Below are positions 24,694 to 33,590 of a stretch of DNA of 64,000 nucleotides, piece by piece. The notes under the pieces were generated by a model that ran no database searches, had not been told where the DNA came from, and saw only the letters and a program-made list of their open reading frames with translations. Each line of letters starts with the position of its first letter. Position 1 is the stretch's first letter. Position numbers and translations under genes: made by a program. The DNA comes from Flavobacterium tegetincola DSM 22377 (GTDB lineage Bacteria > Bacteroidota > Bacteroidia > Flavobacteriales > Flavobacteriaceae), in NCBI RefSeq assembly GCF_000425485.1, contig NZ_KE384383.1:16247-80246 (forward strand). The letters run 5' to 3'.

Positions 24694-25917
24694 ATGAAAA
24701 AATTAATACTCCTTTTAGCTCTTTTATTTGGTTGGAAAAATCAAGCGCAAGTAAGTATCACACAGTCAAAGGATGACAATGATTTAAAGCTGTCCACTTT
24801 ACCTTATTACAGTTATGGAAAAGGGTTGGGGTTGACTTCGCCCGATAGTTTGTTTCAGCTCAATATTAGATTTCGAATGCAAAATAGAGTAAGCTATTTT
24901 AAAAATGAAGGTGAAGATGCAGAATACGACGGGCAAATCAGAAGGTTGCGTTTGCGATTTGACGGTTATGTAGGTAATCCTAAATTTCTATATGCCATTC
25001 AGCTTTCTTTTGCTCCCGGCGATGTTGGTGAATTGCAAGAGGGTGAAAACATAAATATCATTCGAGATGCCGTAGTTTTTTATCGACCAAATAAACATTG
25101 GAATTTTAGTTTTGGTCAGACCAAACTTCCGGGAAATAGGCAACGTCTTAATTCTTCTGGAGCATTGCAACTCACAGACCGTTCTATAAATAATGCAAAA
25201 TTTACAATTGACAGAGATTTTGGTTTCCAAGTGCATAATTTAAATGAATTTAAAGAGCACTTCTCGTACAATTTTAAAGGAGCTGTTTCTACGGGTGAAG
25301 GAAGAAATATTACAGGAAAATCGGATGATGGAGTTGCTTTAACAGGTAAAGTTGAACTTTTTCCATTAGGAGCTTTTGGCAAAGATGGGACTAATTTTGA
25401 AGGTGATTTGGTCCGCGAACCAAAACCCAAATTGATGTTATCCGGTGCTTTTCAGCAAAACAATAATTCGCAACGCACACAAGGTCAGTTGGGTACTGCT
25501 TTATTTGATAAACGAACTACGAAATCGGTTATGCTGGATGCCATGGTCAAATACAACGGTTGGTCTGCTATGTCAAGTTACATGTCTCGTTCGGCAACTG
25601 ATAATCCATTGACTTTCAATCCAGCAGATGTATCCGATTTTAACTATGTATATGTTGGAAATGGATTTGATTACCAGCTGAGTTATTTATTTCAAAACGA
25701 TTATGAACTTATAGGTAGATATTCCATACAACACGTAAATGAGGCAATTCAAGCATTTGCACCACATGCAAAGCAGTACAGTTTGGGTGTAACCAAGTAC
25801 ATTTGGGAACATACGTTTAAATTGCAAACAGAACTTACTTTTGACACATTGCGTTACAGCGGTGGACCTTCCACTAATGATTGGTATTTGAGGTTTCAAG
25901 TTGAAATTGGAATCTAA
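24694..25917 (+). CDS. OprO/OprP-type outer-membrane porin
   Basis: A 407-residue outer-membrane barrel with signal peptide MKKLILLLALLFGWKNQAQ. The start of the mature domain, LYPLQIRFRMQNRVSY-like (here FQLNIRFRMQNRVSYFKNEG), then RRLRLRFDGYVGNPKFLYAIQLSFA and VVFYRPNKHWNFSFGQTKLPGNRQR, are typical of the phosphate-selective porin O and P family. It ends YLRFQVEIGI with the usual alternating last strand. Transport selectivity cannot be read from sequence; many Bacteroidota members are not near phosphate genes, and none is seen here. Confidence 0.85.
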   Translation: MKKLILLLALLFGWKNQAQVSITQSKDDNDLKLSTLPYYSYGKGLGLTSPDSLFQLNIRFRMQNRVSYFKNEGEDAEYDGQIRRLRLRFDGYVGNPKFLYAIQLSFAPGDVGELQEGENINIIRDAVVFYRPNKHWNFSFGQTKLPGNRQRLNSSGALQLTDRSINNAKFTIDRDFGFQVHNLNEFKEHFSYNFKGAVSTGEGRNITGKSDDGVALTGKVELFPLGAFGKDGTNFEGDLVREPKPKLMLSGAFQQNNNSQRTQGQLGTALFDKRTTKSVMLDAMVKYNGWSAMSSYMSRSATDNPLTFNPADVSDFNYVYVGNGFDYQLSYLFQNDYELIGRYSIQHVNEAIQAFAPHAKQYSLGVTKYIWEHTFKLQTELTFDTLRYSGGPSTNDWYLRFQVEIGI

Positions 25918-26072
25918 GTACAGTACCATTGCAACTTCATAAATCAACTATTACAATTTTAAAACAACTAACAGTGATTTTGTTAAACTAGGCAAAATTG
26001 TGATGGATTCCTTTGCGGTATTGGTTTTAAAAGATATTTTTACGGCAGTTAATTAAACCTTATATTTTTATT

Positions 26073-26960
26073 ATGAAAAAAATCTTTTTATTTCTTGCCG
26101 TAGCAAGTACAACAATGTTCGTTTCTTGTTCAGATGATGATGAGAACTCAACAGACAAAAATGCTGCAACTTCAATCGTATTGGCTGCAAATGTAGCTTC
26201 TATTGAAGTAGGTCAGTCGGTAACTTTTACTGTAACAGATAACAATGCCTTAGTAGTTACTGGTTCTTCTACAATTTTAGCAAACAATGTTGAAATTAAT
26301 GGTGCAACTTTTACACCAACAGCTGCTGGATCTTACGCGGTTAAAGCAGTACACACAAATTCTAATGATGTTGCTTTGGAAAGTAATACAGTTACTATTA
26401 CAGTTACTGCAGTTCCAGTAGCAAGTAATTCAGTAATCGTTGGTACTACATCTTACGTAACTGATAATTCAATTTTGTACTACTTGGGTACAACAGCAGA
26501 AAACAATAATGTATTTGTTGCTAATGCATACAATGTTGTAGTTGATGGAGAGGATGAAACTTATCCTAATGATACTTACATCTACTTCACATCTGCTCAA
26601 GTTGGAACTACAACATTAACTTTACCTACAGTTGGAGCTTATGCTTTTGGAACTGATGCACAAAGTATGAAAGCTATTGACGCTAATCTTATTGTTAATG
26701 ACGATGTAATCTTGGCTACAGAAGTTACTACTAACGCTTCAATGAATTTATCAGCACTTGTAGCATCTGATGCTGCTCAAACTTGGACATATACTTATTC
26801 AGTACTTATGGCTGATAATACTACTGTAAAAGGTGAGTTCCACGGAGACTTTGGTTTTGTTAATCAATCAACTCCAGCAGCTAAATCTAAAATGATCAAC
26901 AAAGTTTCTAATGCACAAATCAAACAAAACTTGAAAAGAGTTATGTCTTTGAAAAAATAA
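26073..26960 (+). CDS. Surface lipoprotein with Ig-like domain
   Basis: A 295-residue lipoprotein: MKKIFLFLAVASTTMFVSCSDDDENS has its lipobox Cys at 19 and a SDDDE surface-export signal. Residues about 32-112 form an Ig-like domain (VLAANVASIEVGQSVTFTVTD to ESNTVTITV). The rest (about 118-295) is a second beta domain starting SVIVGTTSYVTDNSILYYLG, unknown to me. The C-terminus KQNLKRVMSLKK is basic. Codon use is rich in Ala, Thr and Val. A terminator follows at 26981-27011. There is no neighbour that suggests a role. Confidence 0.75.
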   Translation: MKKIFLFLAVASTTMFVSCSDDDENSTDKNAATSIVLAANVASIEVGQSVTFTVTDNNALVVTGSSTILANNVEINGATFTPTAAGSYAVKAVHTNSNDVALESNTVTITVTAVPVASNSVIVGTTSYVTDNSILYYLGTTAENNNVFVANAYNVVVDGEDETYPNDTYIYFTSAQVGTTTLTLPTVGAYAFGTDAQSMKAIDANLIVNDDVILATEVTTNASMNLSALVASDAAQTWTYTYSVLMADNTTVKGEFHGDFGFVNQSTPAAKSKMINKVSNAQIKQNLKRVMSLKK

Positions 26961-26980
26961 TTTTAAGCAATTAAAATTCA

Positions 26981-27011
26981 AACCCGATTGTGAAAGCAGT
27001 CGGGTTTTTTT
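26981..27011 (+). terminator. Terminator of the Ig-like lipoprotein gene
   Basis: AACCCGATTG (26981-26990) pairs with CAGTCGGGTT (26997-27006), one G-U pair, loop TGAAAG, then seven T. Confidence 0.85.
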
Positions 27012-27361
27012 ATGTCCAAAACAAATTACAAAAAGTATAGATTACTCAATGTCTAGAATTGGTTTTGTGATGTCAAATAGTATTGAAAAACAACACATTT
27101 AATTTACGCTTCTTTAATTCTTCTTCAGTTTTGTAAGGGGAAAATTCTAGGTTCAATAGTTTTTTTTTTTTTTTGATATCAGGTTCTCTGCAGTATTGGA
27201 AAAATGTATAGACTACAGCTTAGCTATTTCTAAGCGAAATCAGTCGAGTTTAGGAAAATGATCTCAATCAAATTATCAGTAAAAGATAGAATTTGACACC
27301 TACATTATTTCAGTTTAAGTAATAGCTAAAGAGTATATATAGTGTTTTTGCTTCACTTTGA
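27012..27361. other. Gene-free stretch with a T15 tract
   Basis: No open frame, RNA gene or repeat could be supported here. The only notable string is an uninterrupted run of 15 T at 27160-27174, which is not inside a gene and may be prone to length variation. Confidence 0.5.
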
Positions 27362-27389
27362 CACAAAAAAAACCACTCGAAAGTGGTTT
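27362..27389 (-). terminator. Terminator of terC
   Basis: AAACCACT (27370-27377) pairs with AGTGGTTT (27382-27389), loop CGAA, followed on the minus strand by a run of nine T. Confidence 0.85.
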
Positions 27390-27410
27390 AAGATAAATAG
27401 TAGATTTTTT

Positions 27411-28187
27411 TTAAGTAGTTTTCTTCTTGTTCATCTTCATGTTTAGCATTTCAACAACTAGAGAAAAAGCAATGGCAAAGTACAAATAGCCTTTTGGAAC
27501 CACGCCAACTGTTTCTCCAACTAAAGTCGCTTCAGATAAATGCATACTTTCAGTAATCAACATAAATCCAATTAAGATCAAGAAAGCCAAACCTAAAATC
27601 TGAATGGATGGATTTGCGTTGACAAAGTTTCCAACAGGTACGGCAAACAACATCATAACAGCAACCGAAATGACAACAGCGGTAACCATAATATAAAGAG
27701 CACCTTCTACACCATTGGTCATACCTACAGCAGTTAAAATGGAGTCTACAGAGAAAATGAGGTCAATCAATAAAATCTGAAAAATGACATTTCCAAAAGA
27801 TTTTGTCGCGCTAGCTTTTAGAGTAACTTCTTCATGGCCTTTATGATCCACTTTTTCGTGAATTTCCTTAGTGCTTTTATAAATTAAGAATAATCCACCC
27901 AACAATAATATGAGCGCTTGTCCTGTAATATTTCCGCTAAACCAGCCAAAATCAAAAGAAAATAAGGGTTCTTTCATGGCGATCAATACGGTGATTCCAA
28001 ATAATAATCCAATACGCAAGAACATTGCTAAGAACAATCCAATACGAGTAGCACGTTTTCGTTGTTCAACGGGCAATTTTCCAGTAACAATTGAAATGAA
28101 GATGATATTGTCAATTCCTAAAATGATCTCTAGAAAAGTCAATGTCAATAAGGCAATCCATGCATCCGGCTGTAAAAATACTTCCAT
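27411..28187 (-). CDS. TerC family integral membrane protein
   Basis: A 258-residue protein with seven membrane segments. The two conserved acidic blocks are TLTFLEIILGIDNIIFISIV (about 17-36) and LLIDLIFSVDSILTAVGMT (about 138-156); their Asp and Glu residues form the likely metal site inside the membrane. TerC proteins have been linked to manganese export and to metalation of exported enzymes; the tellurite name is historical. It stands alone, with a strong terminator. The 236-bp gap upstream contains the small hairpin at 28358-28375 and the next terminator. Confidence 0.88.
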   Translation of the reverse strand: MEVFLQPDAWIALLTLTFLEIILGIDNIIFISIVTGKLPVEQRKRATRIGLFLAMFLRIGLLFGITVLIAMKEPLFSFDFGWFSGNITGQALILLLGGLFLIYKSTKEIHEKVDHKGHEEVTLKASATKSFGNVIFQILLIDLIFSVDSILTAVGMTNGVEGALYIMVTAVVISVAVMMLFAVPVGNFVNANPSIQILGLAFLILIGFMLITESMHLSEATLVGETVGVVPKGYLYFAIAFSLVVEMLNMKMNKKKTT

Positions 28188-28357
28188 AGAAATTAAAAGA
28201 TAATTAAGAGTTTAAAAGGTCAAATTCCTGTGTAAAAGTACATTTTGGGCTAAACTATTTTGTTAATGAAATCAGAATGTTTTAGGGAAATACCGAGATA
28301 ATTTTGAAATAGATTGCACTAATTTTTACGAATTAAAAAGTATATCTGGAACATTGG

Positions 28358-28375
28358 CCACGGTTTCAACCGTGG
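28358..28375. repeat. Small perfect palindrome
   Basis: CCACGGTTTCAACCGTGG: 8-bp arms around TC, no T tract. From memory similar CCACGGTT/AACCGTGG palindromes are scattered between genes in Bacteroidota, so this is probably a dispersed repeat rather than an operator. Confidence 0.5.
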
Positions 28376-28391
28376 TGCACAAATTCCAAAT

Positions 28392-28419
28392 AAAAAAATG
28401 TCCGCAAAGCGCGAACATT
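28392..28419 (-). terminator. Terminator of the lipoprotein gene at 28424-28801
   Basis: AATGTCCGC (28397-28405) pairs with GCGAACATT (28411-28419) with one weak pair, and a run of seven T follows on the minus strand. Confidence 0.8.
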
Positions 28420-28423
28420 TTAA

Positions 28424-28801
28424 TTAGTCTGTTAGTTTAATAACCGTTCCGGTCTGTTTTTCGGGACTTCCCACCACATTGAATTCAAACATATAGCTGT
28501 CTTCAGTAGTACTTAAAATCTTAATTGAAACGGCTTTTTGTTCTGCCCTATTTTTTGGATTGATTTTCTGAATAATGTATTCACAATCGTTGATCCAGCG
28601 AATGGAGGAAGTGTCTGTTTTACCTTCATACGTATCGATTTCTTGATTTTCGGTTCGGATAAATGTGGTGCTCTTTTTTACACCATCCACCTCAAGTTCA
28701 AATTTAAAAGTTCCTGTTTTAAAAGAGGTACAGTCGCGCTGCGGTGTTTCAAAGCAGGAAGAAAGAGCAAGAAGTAGAAATAAAGGAATTAATTTTTTCA
28801 T
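28424..28801 (-). CDS. Small lipoprotein of unknown function
   Basis: From the ATG at 28801 it encodes 125 residues beginning MKKLIPLFLLLALSSCFETPQRDC, with lipobox Cys at 16. The mature domain has FKTGTFKFELEVDGVKKSTTFIRTENQEIDTYEGK and a second half of alternating strands, compatible with a small lipocalin- or START-like beta fold, though I cannot place it. Databases sometimes label this family as a topoisomerase, which nothing in the sequence supports. A longer in-frame start overlaps the upstream pentapeptide gene. It is the last of a four-gene run with murQ. Confidence 0.8.
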   Translation of the reverse strand: MKKLIPLFLLLALSSCFETPQRDCTSFKTGTFKFELEVDGVKKSTTFIRTENQEIDTYEGKTDTSSIRWINDCEYIIQKINPKNRAEQKAVSIKILSTTEDSYMFEFNVVGSPEKQTGTVIKLTD

Positions 28802-28814
28802 AATATAGGGTTCA

Positions 28815-29387
28815 CTAAATAATTTTGATATCGTATTTTTCCAGTAAGCCTGGAATGCCATTTAAGCTGAATCGTGCTTTTTTTAATAGATTAAATTGAG
28901 GATCGATCTGAAAGTTTGTTGCCGTAGTAAAATTACATTCACTTAGATCAGTATCGTTGAAAATAGTTCCTGATAAATCGCATTTCTCAAAATCAGATTG
29001 TTTCAATTTGGCACCTACAAAAGAAACTTCTTTCAAACTAGATGCAACAAACTTTGTCTTGGGCATTTTCTTATTTGCAAAAGAGGCAAAGTCCAATACG
29101 CAATTCTCAAAGCGAACTTGAAACAGAAAGTCATCGCAAACGTGGAAGGCAATCCCTAATAATTTGCAATTTGTAAAAGTAACATTCTTTAAGCTTGAAC
29201 CTGATAATTCCAACATCGATAAGTTACAATCCACAAATTCGCAGTCCATAAAAGTACTGGACACGAAAGCAGTATTTGAAAAATCGCAGTTTTGAAACAC
29301 ACAATTTTCAAATTCACGGGAGGCCACTTTTTGTCCGGTGTAAATTACTTTTTCAAATGTTTTATGCAGGTGAATTAAGTCCTTCAT
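28815..29387 (-). CDS. Pentapeptide-repeat protein
   Basis: A 190-residue protein built almost entirely of A(D/N)LxN-like five-residue repeats, for example FENCVFQNCDFSNTAFVSST, DCNLSMLELSGSSLKNVTF, SFVGAKLKQSDFEKCDLSGT and FNDTDLSECNFTT. This predicts a right-handed quadrilateral beta-helix of about eight coils. Qnr and MfpA proteins that shield DNA gyrase share the fold, but the repeat alone does not prove that role. Its start overlaps the stop of the DUF6095 gene by 4 bp, so it is translationally coupled to the murQ transcript. Confidence 0.88.
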   Translation of the reverse strand: MKDLIHLHKTFEKVIYTGQKVASREFENCVFQNCDFSNTAFVSSTFMDCEFVDCNLSMLELSGSSLKNVTFTNCKLLGIAFHVCDDFLFQVRFENCVLDFASFANKKMPKTKFVASSLKEVSFVGAKLKQSDFEKCDLSGTIFNDTDLSECNFTTATNFQIDPQFNLLKKARFSLNGIPGLLEKYDIKII

Positions 29388-29608
29388 TCGGATTTGAATA
29401 AGCTATTTGTAATTTTTATCAAACCTTTAAATGCAAGAAATACACCGCCAATACACATGGCAATTCCTACAATTAAAATGGCCCAATGCAAAGGCTGTTG
29501 CTTGTTGATAAACGCAAAATGAATCACGGCTGGACCAATGAACATTAATGGTAAAGCACCTGCCATAAATACAATTCCGCGGTTTAATACTTCTTTATTT
29601 GTTGCCAT
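29384..29608 (-). CDS. DUF6095 family small membrane protein
   Basis: Encodes 74 residues with two membrane segments (about 10-32 and 38-64), beginning MATNKEVLNRGIVFMAGALPLMFIGPAV. It fits the DUF6095 family, which is small and mostly restricted to Bacteroidota. The function is unknown. It begins 4 bp after the murQ stop and overlaps the pentapeptide gene, so it lies in the middle of a tight operon. Confidence 0.78.
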   Translation of the reverse strand: MATNKEVLNRGIVFMAGALPLMFIGPAVIHFAFINKQQPLHWAILIVGIAMCIGGVFLAFKGLIKITNSLFKSE

Positions 29609-29612
29609 AAAT

Positions 29613-30428
29613 TTATATTTTTAAAAATGCGTTAACTGCATTTCGGACACTTCCGTTTTCTAAAAGTAAGATTTTTGCGTCAGCATGAGATACATTTATT
29701 TCTGCTAGAATCATCTGAATACCACGTTCTACAAGCTTGTCATTACTTAATTGCATGTCCACCATTTTATTTCCTTTCACTTTTCCCAAACGAATCATTA
29801 TGGCGGTTGAAATCATGTTCAAAACTAATTTCTGTGCTGTTCCTGCTTTCATTCTAGAGCTTCCGGTTACAAATTCAGGACCAACAATTACTTCAATTGG
29901 AAATTGTGCCGTTTGCGAAAGTGGACTTCCAGCGTTGCATGAAATACTGCCTGTAACAATTTTGTTTTCGTTGCATTTTTGTAATCCACCAATAACGTAA
30001 GGAGTTGTTCCCGATGCGGCAATTCCAATTACGACGTCTTTTTCTGAAATATTATGCTGCTGCAAATCAATCCAAGCTTGTTGGGTATCGTCTTCGGCAC
30101 GTTCCACCGCTTTTCGGATGGCCAAATCGCCTCCAGCAATAATTCCGTTGACCAAGTCAAATGGAACGCCAAAAGTAGGCGGACATTCTGAAGCATCTAA
30201 AATTCCCATTCTTCCTGAAGTTCCTGCTCCAATATAGAACAACTTGCCGCCATTTTGTAATTTAGATACAATTTGGGTAACCAAAACTTCAATTTGAGGC
30301 AATGCTTTTTGCACGGCAAAAGGCACGGTTTGATCTTCTTGGTTGATGTTGAAAAGCAAATCGGCAACCGACATCTTCTCAAGGTCTTTAAAGGCAGAGG
30401 ATTGTTCAGTAGTTTTTATGAATGTCAT
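29613..30428 (-). CDS. murQ: N-acetylmuramic acid 6-phosphate etherase
   Basis: Cleaves the lactyl ether of MurNAc-6-phosphate to give GlcNAc-6-phosphate and D-lactate, in cell-wall recycling. The 271-residue protein has one SIS domain with KLFYIGAGTSGRMGILDASECPPTFG (about 60-85), the catalytic Glu in ERAEDDTQQAW near 112, and GSSRMKAGTAQKLVLNMIST near 190. It is about 30 residues shorter than E. coli MurQ and lacks the C-terminal helical tail. It heads the operon with DUF6095, the pentapeptide protein and a lipoprotein. No MurNAc phosphotransferase gene is adjacent. Confidence 0.93.
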   Translation of the reverse strand: MTFIKTTEQSSAFKDLEKMSVADLLFNINQEDQTVPFAVQKALPQIEVLVTQIVSKLQNGGKLFYIGAGTSGRMGILDASECPPTFGVPFDLVNGIIAGGDLAIRKAVERAEDDTQQAWIDLQQHNISEKDVVIGIAASGTTPYVIGGLQKCNENKIVTGSISCNAGSPLSQTAQFPIEVIVGPEFVTGSSRMKAGTAQKLVLNMISTAIMIRLGKVKGNKMVDMQLSNDKLVERGIQMILAEINVSHADAKILLLENGSVRNAVNAFLKI

Positions 30429-30456
30429 TCGTATAATCGATTAAATTTCGAATGAC

Positions 30457-30464
30457 CAAAGTTA
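30457..30464 (-). promoter_or_regulatory. Candidate -7 box for the murQ operon
   Basis: Minus-strand TAACTTTG, a full TAnnTTTG match, 28 bp before the ATG. Confidence 0.5.
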
Positions 30465-30480
30465 CTTAATTCTGCACAAA

Positions 30481-31188
30481 TTAATGCACATGCGGTACAT
30501 CAATTCCTAAAAAATATGCCGTAATAATACCAATGGCAATCATGGATAGTTTCGCTAAATTAAACTTATGATTTTCACTGCTTTCAAAAATAATCGTCGA
30601 GGAAATGTGAAACAAAATCCCGATCACCACTGCTGTAATTTGGGCATGAAAAGGTTGTAAAAACGTAGCGTAGGATGCCGTTAAAGTTCCTAATGGTGTC
30701 ATTAAAGCAAAAACAATCATGAATAAAAATATGGTGGTTTTTGTTAATTTGGTATTCAAGAAAAACGACGTCAAAATAATGGCAATGGGTAAGTGATGTA
30801 TCGCAATTCCCAAAGCCAAATCCGGATGATTGCTTACTGGAAAACCTTCTAAATAGGCATGAATGCAAAGACTTATAAAAAGCAACCAAGGTGTTTTTTC
30901 AAAAGTATCATGACTGTGAACGTGACCGTGTTCGGCACCTTTTGAGAAAAATTCCAAAACAATTTGGAACAAAATTCCACACATGATGAAAATGCCAACA
31001 GATCCTTCTTGATGCGCACTTTCTGCACTGTGGTACACTTCAGGAAGCAAGTGCATTACAGTTAGCGACAATAAAAACGAACCGCTAAAAGCCATCAATA
31101 GCTTTAAACTCGTTTTCTTTTTTGGCATGATAAAAAACGCAATTCCGTAGCCAATTAATACGGATAGTAAGGGAAGTATGTAATTCAT
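30481..31188 (-). CDS. ZIP family metal transporter
   Basis: A 235-residue membrane protein of eight segments. Key motifs are LTVMHLLPEVYHSAESAHQ (about 42-60), a His-rich loop AEHGHVHSHDTFEK (about 85-98), and in segment 4 LALGIAIHHLPIAIILTSFFLN near 125-145, the His/Glu metal site of ZIP transporters. A C-terminal DVPHVH ends the protein. Likely substrates are zinc or iron(II), entering the cytoplasm. It stands between murQ and a methyltransferase with no regulator beside it. Confidence 0.88.
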   Translation of the reverse strand: MNYILPLLSVLIGYGIAFFIMPKKKTSLKLLMAFSGSFLLSLTVMHLLPEVYHSAESAHQEGSVGIFIMCGILFQIVLEFFSKGAEHGHVHSHDTFEKTPWLLFISLCIHAYLEGFPVSNHPDLALGIAIHHLPIAIILTSFFLNTKLTKTTIFLFMIVFALMTPLGTLTASYATFLQPFHAQITAVVIGILFHISSTIIFESSENHKFNLAKLSMIAIGIITAYFLGIDVPHVH

Positions 31189-31292
31189 TTATTCTGTAAA
31201 AATAATACTTAAAACGTAGTCCAATATTAGATTGAAAGATTTATAATCCTCTTAAATCTAGGTTCTTTCTTCTATTCTTTGAGGTCTTTCTT

Positions 31293-32057
31293 TTATTTAA
31301 AAAGCATAATTAATCGTTCACTCTGATTTTTAAAGAATTTCTTGAGTTTATAATCGCCAAAAGTATCCAACAAATAAATACCAGCTTCTTCCATCATTTG
31401 CTCAAAATCCTCTAAGGTTAAAGCTCTTACTTTTTCTGTAAAATGGTAGGCTTCTCCTTTATCTGTAAAGTTAATTTCTTTTAAAATATAACCATCCACC
31501 ACACTTCTTTTGATATGAAAATCAATTCCGTCTACGGTTTTTAACTCAGATTCTACTAAATTATCGATTACGGTATACACATTCATAAAATCAATTACTG
31601 CAAAACCATATTCCGTTAAACTGTCGTGAATCGATTTTAAAGTTTTGAAATTGTCTTCGTCATTTTCAAAATAACCAAAGCTGGTAAATAAATTTAAAAT
31701 GGCATCGTACTTTTCAGTGCAAGGTTGACGCATATCATGAACGGCAAAATGCAACTTATCATTTTCAGACTTCTTTGCTTCTGCAATACTATTTTCAGAA
31801 AGGTCAGCTCCAGTTACATCAAAGCCCATTTCGTTTAAATAAATCGAATGTCGGCCTTTTCCACAAGCTAAATCTAAAATTTTAGCCTCTTCGGGCAAAT
31901 TTAGGTAATGTACGATGTTGTCCATAAAAATTTGGGCTTCTTTATCATCGCGGTCTTTGTACAAAATGTGGTAATAAGGCGTATCAAACCAAGAAGTGAA
32001 CCAACTTTCGGAGTTAGAACTTGCTTTTTGGGTATCGGAAAGGGGTAATTTAGACAT
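31293..32057 (-). CDS. Class I SAM-dependent methyltransferase
   Basis: A cytoplasmic protein of 254 residues. The S-adenosylmethionine domain has motif I AKILDLACGKGRHSIYLNEMG (about 59-79), VTGADLSENSIAEAKK for motif II and DAILNLFTSFGYFENDEDN for motif IV. The C-terminal part (HIKRSVVDGYILKEINFTDKG to FGDYKLKKFF) is a beta-rich substrate lid. The substrate is not predictable. It is divergent from an RNA methyltransferase, with facing promoters only 3 bp apart. Confidence 0.85.
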   Translation of the reverse strand: MSKLPLSDTQKASSNSESWFTSWFDTPYYHILYKDRDDKEAQIFMDNIVHYLNLPEEAKILDLACGKGRHSIYLNEMGFDVTGADLSENSIAEAKKSENDKLHFAVHDMRQPCTEKYDAILNLFTSFGYFENDEDNFKTLKSIHDSLTEYGFAVIDFMNVYTVIDNLVESELKTVDGIDFHIKRSVVDGYILKEINFTDKGEAYHFTEKVRALTLEDFEQMMEEAGIYLLDTFGDYKLKKFFKNQSERLIMLFK

Positions 32058-32084
32058 TTATCGATTTCAATTAATTCAAGTCTG

Positions 32085-32103
32085 CAAATTTAGTCTATTT
32101 TTG
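32085..32103. promoter_or_regulatory. Tightly packed divergent promoters
   Basis: Minus strand TAAATTTG (32092-32085) for the methyltransferase and plus strand TATTTTTG (32096-32103) for the THUMP methyltransferase. The boxes are 3 bp apart, so the two promoters cannot be occupied at the same time. The plus box also excludes the upstream in-frame start at 31996. Confidence 0.55.
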
Positions 32104-32145
32104 CAGAATATAATTAAAACAGTTTCCCTTTTGGGCAATTTGAGT

Positions 32146-33339
32146 ATGGAAAATTTTAAAATGGTAGCCAAAACTTTTTTTGGCTTTGAAGATATATTAG
32201 CAAAAGAACTTCTACAATTGGGAGCTCAAGATGTAGAACAAGGTGTTCGGGTGGTGACATTCAAGGGAGATAAAGGTTTTATGTATAAAGCCAACCTTTC
32301 CTTAAGAACTGCACTAAAAATTTTGAAACCTATTTATTTCTTCCGTGCCACCAACGAAGAAACTTTGTATAAAGGTATTCAAGGTGTAAACTGGAGCAAG
32401 TATATCAATGCAAATCAGACTTTTGTAATTGATGCAACCGTGCATTCAGATCGTTTCAATCACACTGAATTTGTGGCGCAGAAATGTAAAGATGCAATTG
32501 TAGATCAATTTAGAACGCGATTTGGACAACGTCCAAGCATTGATAAGCAATATCCGGATTTACGAATCAATATTCACATTGATAAAGAACAAGTTTCAGT
32601 TGCTTTAGATACTTCTGGTAATTCTTTGCACCAAAGAGGATATAGAACGGCTACGAATATTGCTCCAATTAATGAAGTTTTAGCAGCAGGAATGTTGTTG
32701 CTTTCAGGATGGGACGGTAAAAGTGATTTCATTGATCCGATGTGTGGTTCTGGAACTGTTCTAGCAGAAGCGGCAATGATTGCTTGTAATATTCCCGCAA
32801 ACATCAACCGAAAGGAATTTGGTTTTGAAAAATGGAACGATTGGGATAACGATTTATTTGATCAAATTGTAGATTCACAATTAAAAAGAGTGCGCGAATT
32901 TCATTACACGATTACCGGTTATGATAAAGCACCTTCGGCCGTGATGAAAGCGATTGACAATATTAAAAATGCAAATTTAGATGAGTATGTAAAAATCTCC
33001 GAACGCAACTTTTTTGATACCGAAAAAGAAACCAAAGGACCACTTCATATGGTATTCAATCCACCCTATGGCGAACGATTGGATATTGAAATGGAACGTT
33101 TTTACAGAGAAATTGGCGATACTTTCAAACAAAATTATCCCGGAACAGACGCGTGGTTCATCACAGCAAATTTGGAAGCATTGAAATTTGTAGGATTAAA
33201 ACCGTCTCGAAAAATAAAATTATTTAACGGAAGTTTAGAAGCACGATTGGTAAAATACGAGATTTATGAAGGAAGTAAACGTACCAAATTTGCTTCGCAA
33301 GTGCGCCATGAAGGCTCGGATCAACAAATAGAAGAATAA
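32146..33339 (+). CDS. THUMP-domain RNA guanine methyltransferase (RlmL/YpsC-like)
   Basis: A 397-residue protein from the ATG at 32146 (MENFKMVAKTFFGFEDILAKEL). A ferredoxin-like and THUMP RNA-binding region (about 1-160) is followed by a methyltransferase domain with SGWDGKSDFIDPMCGSGTVLAEAAMIA (about 185-211) and the catalytic NPPYGERL near residue 303. It matches the N-terminal, m2G2445-forming half of E. coli RlmL, so the likely target is 23S rRNA. A longer in-frame extension to 31996 overlaps the divergent gene and the promoter and is rejected. A small membrane-protein gene follows after 17 bp. Confidence 0.9.
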   Translation: MENFKMVAKTFFGFEDILAKELLQLGAQDVEQGVRVVTFKGDKGFMYKANLSLRTALKILKPIYFFRATNEETLYKGIQGVNWSKYINANQTFVIDATVHSDRFNHTEFVAQKCKDAIVDQFRTRFGQRPSIDKQYPDLRINIHIDKEQVSVALDTSGNSLHQRGYRTATNIAPINEVLAAGMLLLSGWDGKSDFIDPMCGSGTVLAEAAMIACNIPANINRKEFGFEKWNDWDNDLFDQIVDSQLKRVREFHYTITGYDKAPSAVMKAIDNIKNANLDEYVKISERNFFDTEKETKGPLHMVFNPPYGERLDIEMERFYREIGDTFKQNYPGTDAWFITANLEALKFVGLKPSRKIKLFNGSLEARLVKYEIYEGSKRTKFASQVRHEGSDQQIEE

Positions 33340-33356
33340 TAAATTAAAGAAACATC

Positions 33357-33590
33357 ATGAATTTAAAAGTAAAAGCATTCATCTTACAGTTAATTAGTTT
33401 TGCGACTTTGTTTATTATTGTCCGTTTTGTTTTGGCAAGTTATACCAACTTGGAAGGCATGTGGATTTCGGTAACTGCCTTTGTCATTGGTACAATTGCC
33501 GCGCCTCAATTTCAGTCGGTTAAATCAAAAGACGGCGATAAATTATTTATGAAATGGATTTTCATGAAGGATGTAAAGGAGATAAAGTAA
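33357..33590 (+). CDS. Small two-helix membrane protein
   Basis: Encodes 77 residues with two hydrophobic segments (about 7-27 and 35-53) and a positively charged tail. It begins MNLKVKAFILQLISFATLFIIV. I recognise no family. It follows the THUMP methyltransferase closely on the same strand and is probably its cotranscribed companion. Confidence 0.65.
   Translation: MNLKVKAFILQLISFATLFIIVRFVLASYTNLEGMWISVTAFVIGTIAAPQFQSVKSKDGDKLFMKWIFMKDVKEIK

Noticed and set aside
27160..27174. A run of 15 T that could be phase-variable.
   Set aside because: It is not inside a gene or between a recognisable promoter's elements, and may be a sequencing length artefact.
28424..28801. Topoisomerase function sometimes attached to this lipoprotein family.
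   Set aside because: At 125 residues with a lipobox and a small beta domain, it has no topoisomerase motif.
31996..32145. A 50-residue N-terminal extension of the THUMP methyltransferase.
   Set aside because: It overlaps the divergent methyltransferase gene and contains both -7 boxes; family members start at the MENFKMVAKTFFGFE position.
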